Positions 21,456 to 30,866 of a stretch of DNA of 64,000 bases are shown here, one piece after another; position 1 is the first letter of the stretch, and each line of letters opens with the position of its first letter. A program made the translations under genes and the position numbers. The DNA is taken from NCBI GenBank assembly GCA_030411725.1, contig MU839840.1:930001-994000 (forward strand), read 5' to 3'. The notes under the pieces were generated by a model. It did not search any database. It was not told the DNA's origin and saw only the letters and a program-made list of their open reading frames with translations. Origin of the DNA: Echria macrotheca (lineage: Eukaryota; Ascomycota; Sordariomycetes; Sordariales; Schizotheciaceae).

Positions 21456-24400
21456 ATGGACGACCTGGAATCCCTGGACCTGCTGTCCCTCGTGTCGAAA
21501 GTCACGTCGGAGCTGCAAAATCATCTGGGGATCAACGAAAAGACGCTCGCCGAGTTTGTCATCGCCCAACGACTCGAATGTGCCGACTTCGACCAGTTCA
21601 AGGCCAAGCTCGATGCCGTCGGCGCCGGCTTCCCTCAGAGCTTGGTCGAAAGTATAGACAGACTCGTGCTGGCGATGCACCCCAAGTTCAAAGGCCAACG
21701 GAAAGGTGCCGGTAACGATGAACACGAACACCGCTCAGCAGAGGAGAAGACGAAAGTCTTCAAAGGGCTCACTATTCCCGACCAGGAGATCGATGCGATC
21801 GACGATACCCTCGCGTTATTGGAGAACCTGGAACCCAAGAGGCCAAACGGGGACCGACCCCAAAGGAAGAGGAGTCTCTCACCGGACGAATACCGAGACG
21901 ATTCGAGGCGAAAACGCAAGGACAGGTACCGGTCAAGGTCACCTTTGGAACGGCGATCCATATCGCCCCGAGGCCGGCGGAAAAACGGACATTACGACGA
22001 TGACAATACGTTCCGACGAGCCCCCCCACCCGAGCTCGACGACACACCGACCCTCTACAAGGTCTACGACGGCCACGTCACCGGCGTCAAAGACTTTGGC
22101 GCCTTTGTCAATATACATGGCGTGCGAGGGAAGGTCGATGGGCTGGTGCACATCTCGGCATTTGGTCAACGCGTCAACCACCCATCCGATGTGGTGACCA
22201 AAGGACAAAATGTGAAGGTCAAGGTCGTAAAGATCGAGGGCGGTCGGGTGGGTCTTTCCATGAAGGATGTGGACCAAGAAACCGGGCTGGATATGGCGCC
22301 ACAGATGCGACTTGGTTCCGGGGCGAATATGGAGTCACTCGGGGCTCGCGGGAGAGGAGGAATGCCGGTCGAGGAGCCCAACGGCTCGTTCCACGCGTCG
22401 GCCGTCGCCAGAAAGAACAAGAAGAGGATGACGTCGCCCGAGAGGTGGGAGATTCGTCAGATGATTGCGGCTGGTATTGCCAAGGCGTCCGACTACCCAG
22501 ACTTGGAAGAGGAATACCAGGCGACTCTGAAGGGTGAAGGGCAGTTGGATCTGGAGGAGGACGTGGACATCGAGGTTCGGGATGAAGAGCCACCTTTCCT
22601 GGCCGGACAGACCAAACAGTCACTGGAACTTTCTCCTATCCGCGTGGTCAAGGCGCCCGATGGCTCGTTGAACCGAGCTGCGATGGCTGGCACGAATCTA
22701 GCCAAGGAAAGAAAGGAGCAGCGGCAACAAGAGGCCGAGGCAAAGGAGGATGGCGAAAAGGTTGACCTATCATCGCAGTGGCAAGATCCGATGGCTAAGC
22801 CAGAGTCCCGTGTGTTTGGAAGCGATCTTCGAAAACGAGCCCAGGCTGCATCCACCAACCCGGAAGCTGTACCAGAGTGGAAACGAGCCGTGGCGCCCAA
22901 GGACCAGTCGCTGGGGAGACGAACCAATATGACGATCAAAGAACAGCGCGAATCACTACCCGTGTTCGTCTTCAGGGACCAACTTATCCAAGCCGTCAGG
23001 GAGAACCAGATTCTCATCGTAGTCGGCGAGACGGGCTCAGGGAAGACGACCCAGCTGACTCAATATCTAGCCGAGGCTGGTTTCACCAACAGAGGCATTA
23101 TCGGATGTACCCAACCTCGTCGAGTTGCCGCAGTGTCGGTTGCAAAACGCGTCTCGGAGGAGGTTGGCTGCCGTTTGGGCCAGGAAGTTGGCTATACCAT
23201 CCGCTTTGAGGACGTGACAAGTCCGGCGACCAAGATCAAGTACATGACGGATGGTATGCTGCAACGCGAGATTCTCATCGATCCAGACCTTACCCGGTAT
23301 TCGGTCATTATGCTCGACGAAGCCCACGAAAGGACCATTGCCACCGATGTCCTGTTTGCACTTTTGAAGAAGACGCTGAAAAAGCGGACAGACCTCAAAG
23401 TCATTGTCACCAGCGCCACGCTCGATGCCGACAAGTTTAGCGAATACTTCAACGCCTGCCCCATCTTCACAATCCCTGGCCGGACATTCCCTGTGGAGAT
23501 CCTCTATTCGAGGGAGCCCGAGTCTGACTACCTGGACGCCGCTCTCACAACGGTCATGCAGATCCACCTGAGTGAGCCGATGGGTGATATCCTCCTTTTC
23601 CTGACTGGCCAAGAGGAAATCGACACGAGCTGCGAAATCCTCTACGAACGAATGAAGGCCCTTGGGCCCGGCGTCCCAGAACTTATCATCCTCCCGGTCT
23701 ACTCTGCACTCCCGAGTGAGATGCAAAGTAGGATCTTCGACCCAGCACCACCTGGCAGTCGGAAAGTTGTCATTGCAACGAATATTGCCGAAACTTCCAT
23801 CACCATCGATCATATTTACTACGTCATTGACCCTGGTTTTGTCAAGCAGAACGCCTACGACCCCAAGCTTGGCATGGACTCACTTGTTGTTACCCCTATT
23901 TCACAGGCCCAAGCGAACCAGAGGGCTGGTCGCGCCGGCCGTACTGGCCCGGGCAAATGTTTCCGACTCTACACGGAAGCAGCATACCAATCCGAAATGC
24001 TGCCGACGACAATCCCTGAGATCCAACGCCAGAACTTGTCGAACACCATTCTCATGCTGAAGGCTATGGGCATTAACGACCTGCTTCGCTTCGACTTCAT
24101 GGATCCGCCACCGGTGAATACCATGCTTACAGCCCTGGAGGAGCTGTATGCCCTCGGGGCGCTGGACGACGAGGGACTTCTGACGAGGCTGGGGAGGAAG
24201 ATGGCCGACTTTCCCATGGATCCGTCGCTGGCCAAAGTGCTTATCGCGTCTGTCGACAAGGGCTGCTCCGACGAAATGGTAACGATTGTCGCCATGCTCA
24301 ACCTCCCCAATGTCTTTTATCGTCCCAAGGAGAAGCAGAACCAAGCAGATCAGAAGAAGGCCAAGTTCCACGACCCACACGGCGATCATCTCACGCTCCT

Positions 24401-24956
24401 CAACGTCTACAACTCGTGGAAGAACAACGGCTATTCCAATCCGTGGTGCTTCGAAAACTTCATCCAGGCTCGCTCGATGCGCAGGGCCAAGGACGTCCGA
24501 GACCAAATTGTCAAGATCATGGACCGACATCGACACCCGGTGATTAGCTGCGGGCGCGAGACGGAGCGAGTTCGGCAAGCCCTCTGCAGCGGTTTCTTCC
24601 GCAACACAGCTCGGAAGGACCCGCAGGAGGGGTACAAGACTCTGATCGAGGGTACGCCCGTCTACCTCCATCCGAGCTCAGCCTTGTTTGGGAAGCAGGC
24701 CGAGTGGGTTGTGTATCACACGCTCGTGCTCACGACGCGCGAGTACATGCACTGCACGACAAGCATCGAACCCAAGTGGCTGGTGGAGGCGGCGCCGACT
24801 TTCTTCAAGGTGGCGCCGACAGACAAACTGTCGAAGCGAAAGGCTGCCGAGAGGATCCAGCCGCTGTATAACAAATATGCCACGGAGAACGACTGGCGGA
24901 TCAGCGCACAGAAGCGACAAGGGCGGTCGGGCGGCGGTGGCGGCACATGGGGTTGA
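21456..24956 (+). CDS. PRP22: Pre-mRNA-splicing factor ATP-dependent RNA helicase PRP22 (DHX8)
   Basis: DEAH-box helicase that releases spliced mRNA from the spliceosome. One exon of 1166 residues, the usual length. An N-terminal helical segment leads to an Arg/Ser/Asp-rich linker (about 130-190) and an S1 RNA-binding domain (about 195-270: YKVYDGHVTGVKDFGAF), whose presence separates PRP22 from PRP2 and PRP16. The helicase core shows GETGSGKTTQ (524-533), TQPRRVAA, DEAH (621-624), SATLDA, LFLTGQEEID, TNIAETSITI and QRAGRAGRTGPG. HA2 and OB-fold domains (DUF1605) follow to a Gly-rich end. ATG 21456 sits in a good context (CCAAG-ATG-G) and matches the conserved start MDDLESLDLLSLVSKV. Assignment is secure. 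Confidence 0.97.
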   Translation: MDDLESLDLLSLVSKVTSELQNHLGINEKTLAEFVIAQRLECADFDQFKAKLDAVGAGFPQSLVESIDRLVLAMHPKFKGQRKGAGNDEHEHRSAEEKTKVFKGLTIPDQEIDAIDDTLALLENLEPKRPNGDRPQRKRSLSPDEYRDDSRRKRKDRYRSRSPLERRSISPRGRRKNGHYDDDNTFRRAPPPELDDTPTLYKVYDGHVTGVKDFGAFVNIHGVRGKVDGLVHISAFGQRVNHPSDVVTKGQNVKVKVVKIEGGRVGLSMKDVDQETGLDMAPQMRLGSGANMESLGARGRGGMPVEEPNGSFHASAVARKNKKRMTSPERWEIRQMIAAGIAKASDYPDLEEEYQATLKGEGQLDLEEDVDIEVRDEEPPFLAGQTKQSLELSPIRVVKAPDGSLNRAAMAGTNLAKERKEQRQQEAEAKEDGEKVDLSSQWQDPMAKPESRVFGSDLRKRAQAASTNPEAVPEWKRAVAPKDQSLGRRTNMTIKEQRESLPVFVFRDQLIQAVRENQILIVVGETGSGKTTQLTQYLAEAGFTNRGIIGCTQPRRVAAVSVAKRVSEEVGCRLGQEVGYTIRFEDVTSPATKIKYMTDGMLQREILIDPDLTRYSVIMLDEAHERTIATDVLFALLKKTLKKRTDLKVIVTSATLDADKFSEYFNACPIFTIPGRTFPVEILYSREPESDYLDAALTTVMQIHLSEPMGDILLFLTGQEEIDTSCEILYERMKALGPGVPELIILPVYSALPSEMQSRIFDPAPPGSRKVVIATNIAETSITIDHIYYVIDPGFVKQNAYDPKLGMDSLVVTPISQAQANQRAGRAGRTGPGKCFRLYTEAAYQSEMLPTTIPEIQRQNLSNTILMLKAMGINDLLRFDFMDPPPVNTMLTALEELYALGALDDEGLLTRLGRKMADFPMDPSLAKVLIASVDKGCSDEMVTIVAMLNLPNVFYRPKEKQNQADQKKAKFHDPHGDHLTLLNVYNSWKNNGYSNPWCFENFIQARSMRRAKDVRDQIVKIMDRHRHPVISCGRETERVRQALCSGFFRNTARKDPQEGYKTLIEGTPVYLHPSSALFGKQAEWVVYHTLVLTTREYMHCTTSIEPKWLVEAAPTFFKVAPTDKLSKRKAAERIQPLYNKYATENDWRISAQKRQGRSGGGGGTWG

Positions 24957-25595
24957 TTTACCTCTTGTTCTTGTTGTATTGATAGGCGTTGGGAGGGCTC
25001 AGGACTGGAAAGGTGGCGGGATGGGTTACTTGTTTGCATCTTGCATGGCATACGTAGAGTTTTGAGACTTCAAAGAGAATTACGGAAAATTGATACCCCA
25101 AACTTAGTGAATCTATCCTGATTTCGTGACTCTGTGACGGAACTCCAGCCGGCTACCACCCCTCCATCTTAATGATACCTAGGTACACAGAGAAGTATCG
25201 GGAAACAATGTCAAGCCTGCCCCCCCCCCCCTTCCTCTGCTGCTTCTTTGGTGTCATTGGCTTTCTGACCAAGCCTCATTTGATTTTGAAGAATACACCT
25301 CCCTAGTCAAATCGCGATACTTTATTGTAGCTCTTATTCTAGCCACAGATGAATCGGGATTTAGTGTCCAATAGTTAGCATGCAGAGAGTACCTTTAAGT
25401 GTCTGGACTCTCGTGCCAGAGCCGCAGCGCCGTTGAAATGCTACCCGACAACTGGTTGGCGTCGATAAAAGGGGGCTTGGCGCGACGAGCAGGCTGTCTG
25501 ACAACCCCGCTTGGAGGATTCAACACCTCCACCTGTTTTCCCGTCAGGCTCTATTGATAAGTCAACTGAGCTGAGCTGCGTCTTGGAAACTTCCG
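24957..25595. other. Intergenic region PRP22/HET
   Basis: Holds a TACCTAGGTA palindrome at 25176-25185 and a run of about 12 C near 25219. No gene seen. Confidence 0.5.
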
Positions 25596-27722
25596 ATGGC
25601 ACCGGGAAGTTTCTGCTCTGCATGTGCAGGCATCACACTGAAATCGCTGTGTCATCCCGACGGCTACAAACACCTCAGCAATGCCCAGGACATCTTCGCG
25701 TCGGCCGCCGGGTGCCAGCTGTGTAATCTCATCTGCGAAGGCATCCACCAAAACACAGAAATCGACAGAGCCCAGCGAGAAACACACGTCCGTGACGCCA
25801 TCAACGCCGAGCCTATAATCCTATTTGGTCGTGCTAACACGGGTGACACGCCCGAAGATGAGCCTTTCGACCTCATTGGGATCGATGTCCAGGTCCCTGT
25901 CGGCGACTTTTTTGACATCATCAACCTGAGTCTCTACGCCGAACCGGATAGCAGGGCGCAGCGGAGTGGGAATATCGTGGGCCGAGCACTGCTCCGCCGG
26001 GCCGACTCACCGGAGGCCTTTTCGCTTGTCAAAGACTGGTACCGGACCTGCGTCGAGAACCACATGGACTGCCGAGTCCTCTTTGCCAACCCTTCGGCCC
26101 ATATGGCAGAGGACACACCACCTCCGCTTCCCACTCGAATCCTGGATGTCGGTCCGCCCGATGGTTCCGCCCAGCCGAGACTCTTCGTCTCCAACGGGGC
26201 CACGGCGCCGTACGCCGCGCTTAGCCATTGCTGGGGAAAACACCAGATTATCACCACGACAAAAGCCAACTTCAGCGCTCACCGCAACACTGTGCCCTTC
26301 TCAGCACTGTCCAAAACATTCCAGGATGCTGTCACTGTCGTCCGCCAACTGGGTCTTCGCTACATCTGGATCGACAGCCTCTGCATCATCCAAGACGACG
26401 CCGACGACTGGAAGCGGGAATCCGCCAAGATGGGCCGCGTCTACCAAGACGCTTCTATCACCATCGCCGCAACCGGTGCCAAGGACGGAACAGCGGGGTG
26501 TTTTATCCCGCGGACATTCTCGCTTCCCCGGGTTGAGATGCCCTACCGCATCGATGAAGCATCATCATCCGACGCCGAGTCCATGTATCTGACCCTGTTC
26601 CCCGACCGGGATCTCACCAGCCTCGAGTCGCTCGAAGCCTCACCGCTGGGCAGCCGGGCGTGGATCACACAGGAGTGGATGCTTTCCCGCCGGACGATCC
26701 ACTACACGCTCGGTCGGATGATCTGGGCCTGTCGCACGCTGATGGAGGGGGAGGACCGAGACCACGTCGCGCACATGGATGAGCAGAGGCTTCTGGAGAG
26801 TGTGAAGCTCTACGGACAGAGCCGGGACCAGGACCACGAAGAGGAGGTCGCACCGGACGCGCTCGAAGATCGCATGGGTTTCGTCGTTGACTGGTGCAGC
26901 CTCGTGAGCACGTACACCTGGCGCAAACTCACCTTTGAGTCCGACAAGCCGGCTGCGATTGTCGGTCTGGCCAAGGAAATTGAGCAAGGGACGGAGGAGG
27001 TGTATACCGCTGGCATATTCCACCCGAAGAGCAAGCAGGCCGCCAGTAACAATAACGCGTCAGCAATGGCAGAAGTTTGGACACGATACCTCATACTGCA
27101 GCTGTTTTGGTTCGGCAAGGAGACCCTCGCCCGGCCGGATGTACTCGCGACGCAGCCGTCGTGGTCATGGCTCTCCACGTCCGGACCGGTCGGGTTTCAC
27201 ACGCCCGCGCAGGCTGCCGAGCCGCTTGTCGAGAGCATGTCGATCGAAGTGGCCGCCTCTGCCGCGGACGCAAATCAGACCAGCGTAGCAGTGGTATCTG
27301 TCGAGGCCAGAGTGAGAACCGTCAGGCTGGAGAGCTACGCCTTTCGGGAATACCGCTGGCTCGAGATGGGCTCGACGGCGACGTCGGACCTGTTCCAGTT
27401 CCACTCGCGCTCGACGTTTCTGACGGGCGGGGCGGCGAGTATCGGCAAGCAGGTCTTTCGCATTTTTGACGAGGAGTCGCGCCCTGTAGGGTGGGCGGCT
27501 TTTGACCTTGGGGTCGTGCCTCGGGTACCGGAGATACATGTTGCTTGTTTCTCTGTAAACCGGTATAACGGGGAATTTGACGGGTTCAACGTCATGTTCC
27601 TATCCGCTGTGCAGCCGACAGGAGGAAGAAACATGTATGAGAGACTCGGAGTCGGGGAGGTCTCGAGGGAGCAGTGGTTCGACGGGCTGAATCATAGAAC
27701 GGTAGTTCTAGGCAGCCCATAG
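25596..27722 (+). CDS. HET-domain (heterokaryon incompatibility) protein
   Basis: One exon, 708 residues. A Cys-bearing N-terminus (FCSACAGI, GCQLCNLIC) is typical of this HET subgroup. The HET domain starts at about residue 207 with YAALSHCWG and runs through LRYIWIDSLCIIQDDADDW (split: LRYIWIDSLCI, QDDADDW), MGRVYQDASITIAATGA and GSRAWITQEWMLSRR to about residue 365. The C-terminal part has no named domain. HET proteins trigger cell death after fusion of incompatible hyphae and are often polymorphic; whether this copy is an active incompatibility locus cannot be told from one genome. It runs in the same direction as PRP22, about 640 bp downstream. Confidence 0.93.
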   Translation: MAPGSFCSACAGITLKSLCHPDGYKHLSNAQDIFASAAGCQLCNLICEGIHQNTEIDRAQRETHVRDAINAEPIILFGRANTGDTPEDEPFDLIGIDVQVPVGDFFDIINLSLYAEPDSRAQRSGNIVGRALLRRADSPEAFSLVKDWYRTCVENHMDCRVLFANPSAHMAEDTPPPLPTRILDVGPPDGSAQPRLFVSNGATAPYAALSHCWGKHQIITTTKANFSAHRNTVPFSALSKTFQDAVTVVRQLGLRYIWIDSLCIIQDDADDWKRESAKMGRVYQDASITIAATGAKDGTAGCFIPRTFSLPRVEMPYRIDEASSSDAESMYLTLFPDRDLTSLESLEASPLGSRAWITQEWMLSRRTIHYTLGRMIWACRTLMEGEDRDHVAHMDEQRLLESVKLYGQSRDQDHEEEVAPDALEDRMGFVVDWCSLVSTYTWRKLTFESDKPAAIVGLAKEIEQGTEEVYTAGIFHPKSKQAASNNNASAMAEVWTRYLILQLFWFGKETLARPDVLATQPSWSWLSTSGPVGFHTPAQAAEPLVESMSIEVAASAADANQTSVAVVSVEARVRTVRLESYAFREYRWLEMGSTATSDLFQFHSRSTFLTGGAASIGKQVFRIFDEESRPVGWAAFDLGVVPRVPEIHVACFSVNRYNGEFDGFNVMFLSAVQPTGGRNMYERLGVGEVSREQWFDGLNHRTVVLGSP

Positions 27723-28487
27723 ACTGGGAAAAGCTGTCACGAAGAACCGAGCTGGCAACATGAGTTCCATGCCCGACCGGGTTGTTAGCCAACTTGTCCC
27801 GAAGCACTGTTGAAATGCTCATCTAGCTACGGTAGGTAGGTATGGACACATTCATGACGAACATATCCCCCCAGCCACCAGCATCGCTTCCACCATTGTT
27901 CATAAAACGAATGGGACAAGAGGTGCTTATTTCCCCCTTCCAATCTTGGAAAAGTGTACCTCAGTACATACTATTCTCCACGCAAGATGTGAGCGAGCCG
28001 AGTGTTCCTGAGCAAACCGGGGGCAGACAACAAAGGACATAATCAAACTGCTAAAGCCCCCGCGTTTACATCTTGGCCAACCAGTTAGCATCAGAGAAAT
28101 ATCTGCACCTCTCGGGACGTCTGCCTGGACGGCAGAAATCCGTGTGACACACCCACCCCAAAACACTACGCTGTTGACAAGGCTGTCGGCAGTTAACACA
28201 AGTGAAAAAGTTGCACTTCCAGAGCCTTACTGGAAATCCCGCATTCATCGGTCCTTGGTTACGTATAAAATTACCCTCCTTATCTACGCCCCCAAGATTA
28301 GAGAAAAGCTGGAGGCCCCAGTTCTGCTTAATCCTCACACCCGCCGAGTTGCAGGCAAGATATAAAAGGGCAGAGGAAGAAGTTCCCTCACTGGCTGCCA
28401 TTTTCTCTCCTTCCATCAACTTGCATCATCACCTCCAAGCCCTGCAGACTTTACACCCAAAAAAACAACACCCCACCCAAACAAGCA
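27723..28487. other. Intergenic region and promoter of a small gene
   Basis: No gene in the first 600 bp. A clear core promoter lies at its right end: TATA box at 28361 and a C/A-rich leader from about 28405 to the ATG. Confidence 0.5.
28361..28369 (+). promoter_or_regulatory. TATA box of the 38-residue gene
   Basis: TATAAAAGG, close to consensus, 127 bp upstream of the ATG at 28488. The leader between has pyrimidine patches then CA-rich sequence ending ACAAGCA-ATG, the pattern of strongly expressed fungal genes. Confidence 0.6.
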
Positions 28488-28706
28488 ATGCACTTCACCG
28501 ACAGGAAGGCTCTGGTATGTCGAAGCTGTATTATTTCTCCCTTCGCTCTCGGCGCCTTATAATCCTGTTCGTAGGTATTCAAACTCAAAGCGCTGATGAT
28601 TCAATTTAATACACAGGCTCCAGCCAGTGAGCCAGATGTTCCCGTCGACGAGCCCAGTACTGGCGAGGTTCCAGCTACTGGGGAGGGCACTGTGGTGGAG
28701 CTTTGA
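28488..28706 (+). CDS. Small spliced gene, 38-residue acidic peptide
   Basis: Exon 28488-28514 reads ATG and eight codons (MHFTDRKAL); a 102-nt intron 28515-28616 has donor GTATGT and acceptor ACACAG; exon 28617-28706 adds 29 codons and TGA. The product (38 residues) is MHFTDRKAL-APASEPDVPV plus a Glu/Thr/Val-rich tail with pseudo-repeats VPVDEP and VPATGEG. It has no signal peptide and no transmembrane segment, and is acidic. Support comes from the TATA box, CA-rich leader, good start context and consensus splice sites that preserve frame. I recognise no family. Alternatives are a non-coding transcript or a longer unspliced reading (which stops after about 20 codons). Confidence 0.55.
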
Positions 28707-29146
28707 GATCAGTGAGGGAGGAGGATCTCTGGTTTGCTAGGCTGTGAGCTCTGGGGAGGAATCTCTTTGCTCTAGAACTGGGCATCCCGCTTGTCGAAGA
28801 CGGGCGGGGTGTTTTGGTGTTCAGTACTATATCTGGATGACGGGGCCCTGGTTCCCGGTTTTGGTTATCCCGAGTTGGTAGCTTTCTGATCTCCTAAGCG
28901 AGAGACCGTTGCCTACTATATGCAATTTGATGGTCCAGGTTCATGAGATATCCCTGTCCGCTATTTCCCATGACCTGATAAATAGAAGCCCTTCTTCTCA
29001 TGCGGGGGCCGGCCCTAAACATGCGTGTATGTAGGAGTCCCGAGGCTGGACAGACCATGGATCTATACCTGCATGGAATCATTCAACAGCTCCTCCCGCT
29101 GGCACATATCTTATCAAGCATAGTCAGACGAGGCAGACATATAATA
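28707..29146. other. Gap before the MITE
   Basis: 3' flank of the small gene; nothing recognisable apart from AT-rich sequence approaching the repeat. Confidence 0.45.
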
Positions 29147-29191
29147 AGAGGAGGGCTCGTCCTACTGTAGGAAAAGTCTTTTTCTACTGTA
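29147..29191. repeat. Left terminal inverted repeat of the MITE
   Basis: 45 bp beginning AGAGGAGGGCTCG and ending CTACTGTA. It matches the reverse complement of 29498-29542 at 44 of 45 positions. Confidence 0.9.
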
Positions 29192-29497
29192 GTACATCTC
29201 ATCTATCACATTTCGCCCCACTTTGGCGCCTCGCAGGTCGAGTCAATTGAACCACCCTGCCACTGCTGCCAGCACTTGCGACCGCAACAAGGCGGAATAG
29301 CTCAGATCCACCGTTTCTGCTGTAATCGCTGTTGAAGTGGTGATGGCGTTGCGCGGGTGCGTAGGTAGAAGGATCGTAGTCGCTGTGGTGGTAGTCGATT
29401 GATCGCGATATTGGGATATGCAAGTATTACACTGGATGTATCTTTTTGGGGATGGTTTTGGCGGGGGTTAGGGTTTTGTATGGGGAATTCTTTTTTT

Positions 29498-29542
29498 TAC
29501 AGTAGAAAAAGACTTTTCCTACAGTAGGACGAGCCTTCCTCT
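29498..29542. repeat. Right terminal inverted repeat of the MITE
   Basis: Reverse complement begins AGAGGAAGGCTCG. It is followed directly by ATAATA, the same six bases that precede the left repeat. Confidence 0.9.
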
Positions 29543-29659
29543 ATAATAAGGGTATCCTTCAATTATTTACGACACAGGTCGAGAATGAACAGGTATTCCA
29601 TACAGATAACAACAAATAAACCCAGCCTTGGTCCGGCGAATATATCTCCAAAATAATAC

Positions 29660-29905
29660 TCATTTCCTCCGACTAAAACCCCATTTCCTTTCAAAATCGT
29701 CCAATGCAGCTTGCGCAGCGAACACGCGGGTCTTTTCTGATATACCCTTGCCACCCATGGAGAGAACTTCAGTTGGTGTCGGCTGATCGTGAAGGAGACG
29801 GAGAAGCATTGTCGAGTCTTTTGCGCTCCGTTTGCTTTTATTATTCGCTGATGTTAGCACCTTCCTGACCTCAACATTCAGGGGTGTCGGAGCATCCCGA
29901 AGCAT
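29660..29905 (-). CDS. Doubtful 81-residue ORF beside the MITE
   Basis: ATG at 29905 to TGA at 29660. It encodes a basic, polar protein with a helical-looking end (EKTRVFAAQAALDDFERKWG). A TGA lies four codons upstream in frame, so any N-terminal extension would need a splice. No family recognised. Codon use is plausible but the ORF is short; it could also be the last exon or relic of a decayed gene. Confidence 0.28.
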   Translation of the reverse strand: MLRDAPTPLNVEVRKVLTSANNKSKRSAKDSTMLLRLLHDQPTPTEVLSMGGKGISEKTRVFAAQAALDDFERKWGFSRRK

Positions 29906-30866
29906 TGACTTGCAAGCTCAGCTGGGACAGTTTAAAGGGCCTAGTTACCTCTTGTGATTGGAGCCTGCCGTGCAGGATGAGGAAGATGAGGAAGGCATGC
30001 CGACAGCTGGTGGCAGCTGATAGCTGCTGTGATGGACTTGGTGCTTATCGACGTAGCGATTTTACATGTAACAACATTTCAAAGTAGAAAGTCATCCTAA
30101 TGGCCCCAAACGTTGTCTTATATACCAAGTGAATTCCACATCCGCGAATCCGGCTTTTCTAACTTTTTGTTTCTACACCTCACGCATCGACATTGTGTTT
30201 TGAGCAGTTTTCAAGGTGAATTGCGATGCGGAGCTCTCTTGTCCCAGAGCAGAGCGACAGGCCGCTGCAGGTCCTTGGTGCACGAGCACCATCTCGTCTA
30301 GCGCAATTGCGCATAACGCAATCCTCTCAAGGCCTCTCAAGGCTGCTAGATCACGTGCGACTCCCACACCATTTTGCGAATAACTGCACTTTCTCGGGGA
30401 ACTTTTCGCCTCACAAATCAAGGATCCGAAACTGGCACTGAAAAAGGGCAACCCGCCACGCGCCTGAAAGACTAGGTAAAGATGCTTGGATTGTGGAAGA
30501 GGAGGATGAGCCGCGTGCCTTCCATCTTCCTTGGGTGCTCCTGCCTGGCCTAACACGCCTCAGCCCGTCACATTCTTCACCATGACTTCTGTGGCTCGCC
30601 CGGCTCACACACATGGCCAAGTGTTGCCTGTTCTGTTGCCAACTAATGAGACCGTACACCTCCCTTTGACAACGATGACCAGATTGAATTTAAACACAGC
30701 TAGTTACTCGAGCTCATACAAACTTTCTCCAGCAGCACCGGCGCTAGATTATGTTTGCTTTCTACATATCTATCCATCCTTATGATACCCCTGGTATCTT
30801 CTTCATTACATTCTTTTCTTTCAGTCAGCACGGCACTTCGTAATACATTACAACAACTGCAGTCAT
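29906..30866. other. Intergenic region 3' of the MFS gene
   Basis: Only short frames without motifs. Nothing else seen. Confidence 0.45.

Larger units (their letters stand above)
29147..29542. mobile_element. MITE-like element with 45-bp terminal inverted repeats
   Basis: A 396-bp element bounded by 45-bp inverted repeats (29147-29191 and 29498-29542) that differ at one position only (the seventh base). Both ends are flanked by the direct repeat ATAATA (29141-29146 and 29543-29548), which looks like a target-site duplication of up to 6 bp; because the flank is AT-rich, a 2- or 3-bp duplication is also possible. Each terminal repeat can itself fold, since CTACTGTAGGAAAAG and CTTTTTCTACTGTAG (29162-29176, 29178-29192) are complementary at 13 of 15 positions. 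The interior (about 306 bp) has no transposase. It is therefore non-autonomous; superfamily cannot be assigned without the parent element. High repeat identity suggests recent activity. Confidence 0.85.

Noticed and set aside
23067..24671. Minus-strand frames of about 250 codons
   Set aside because: Antisense to the conserved PRP22 helicase core.
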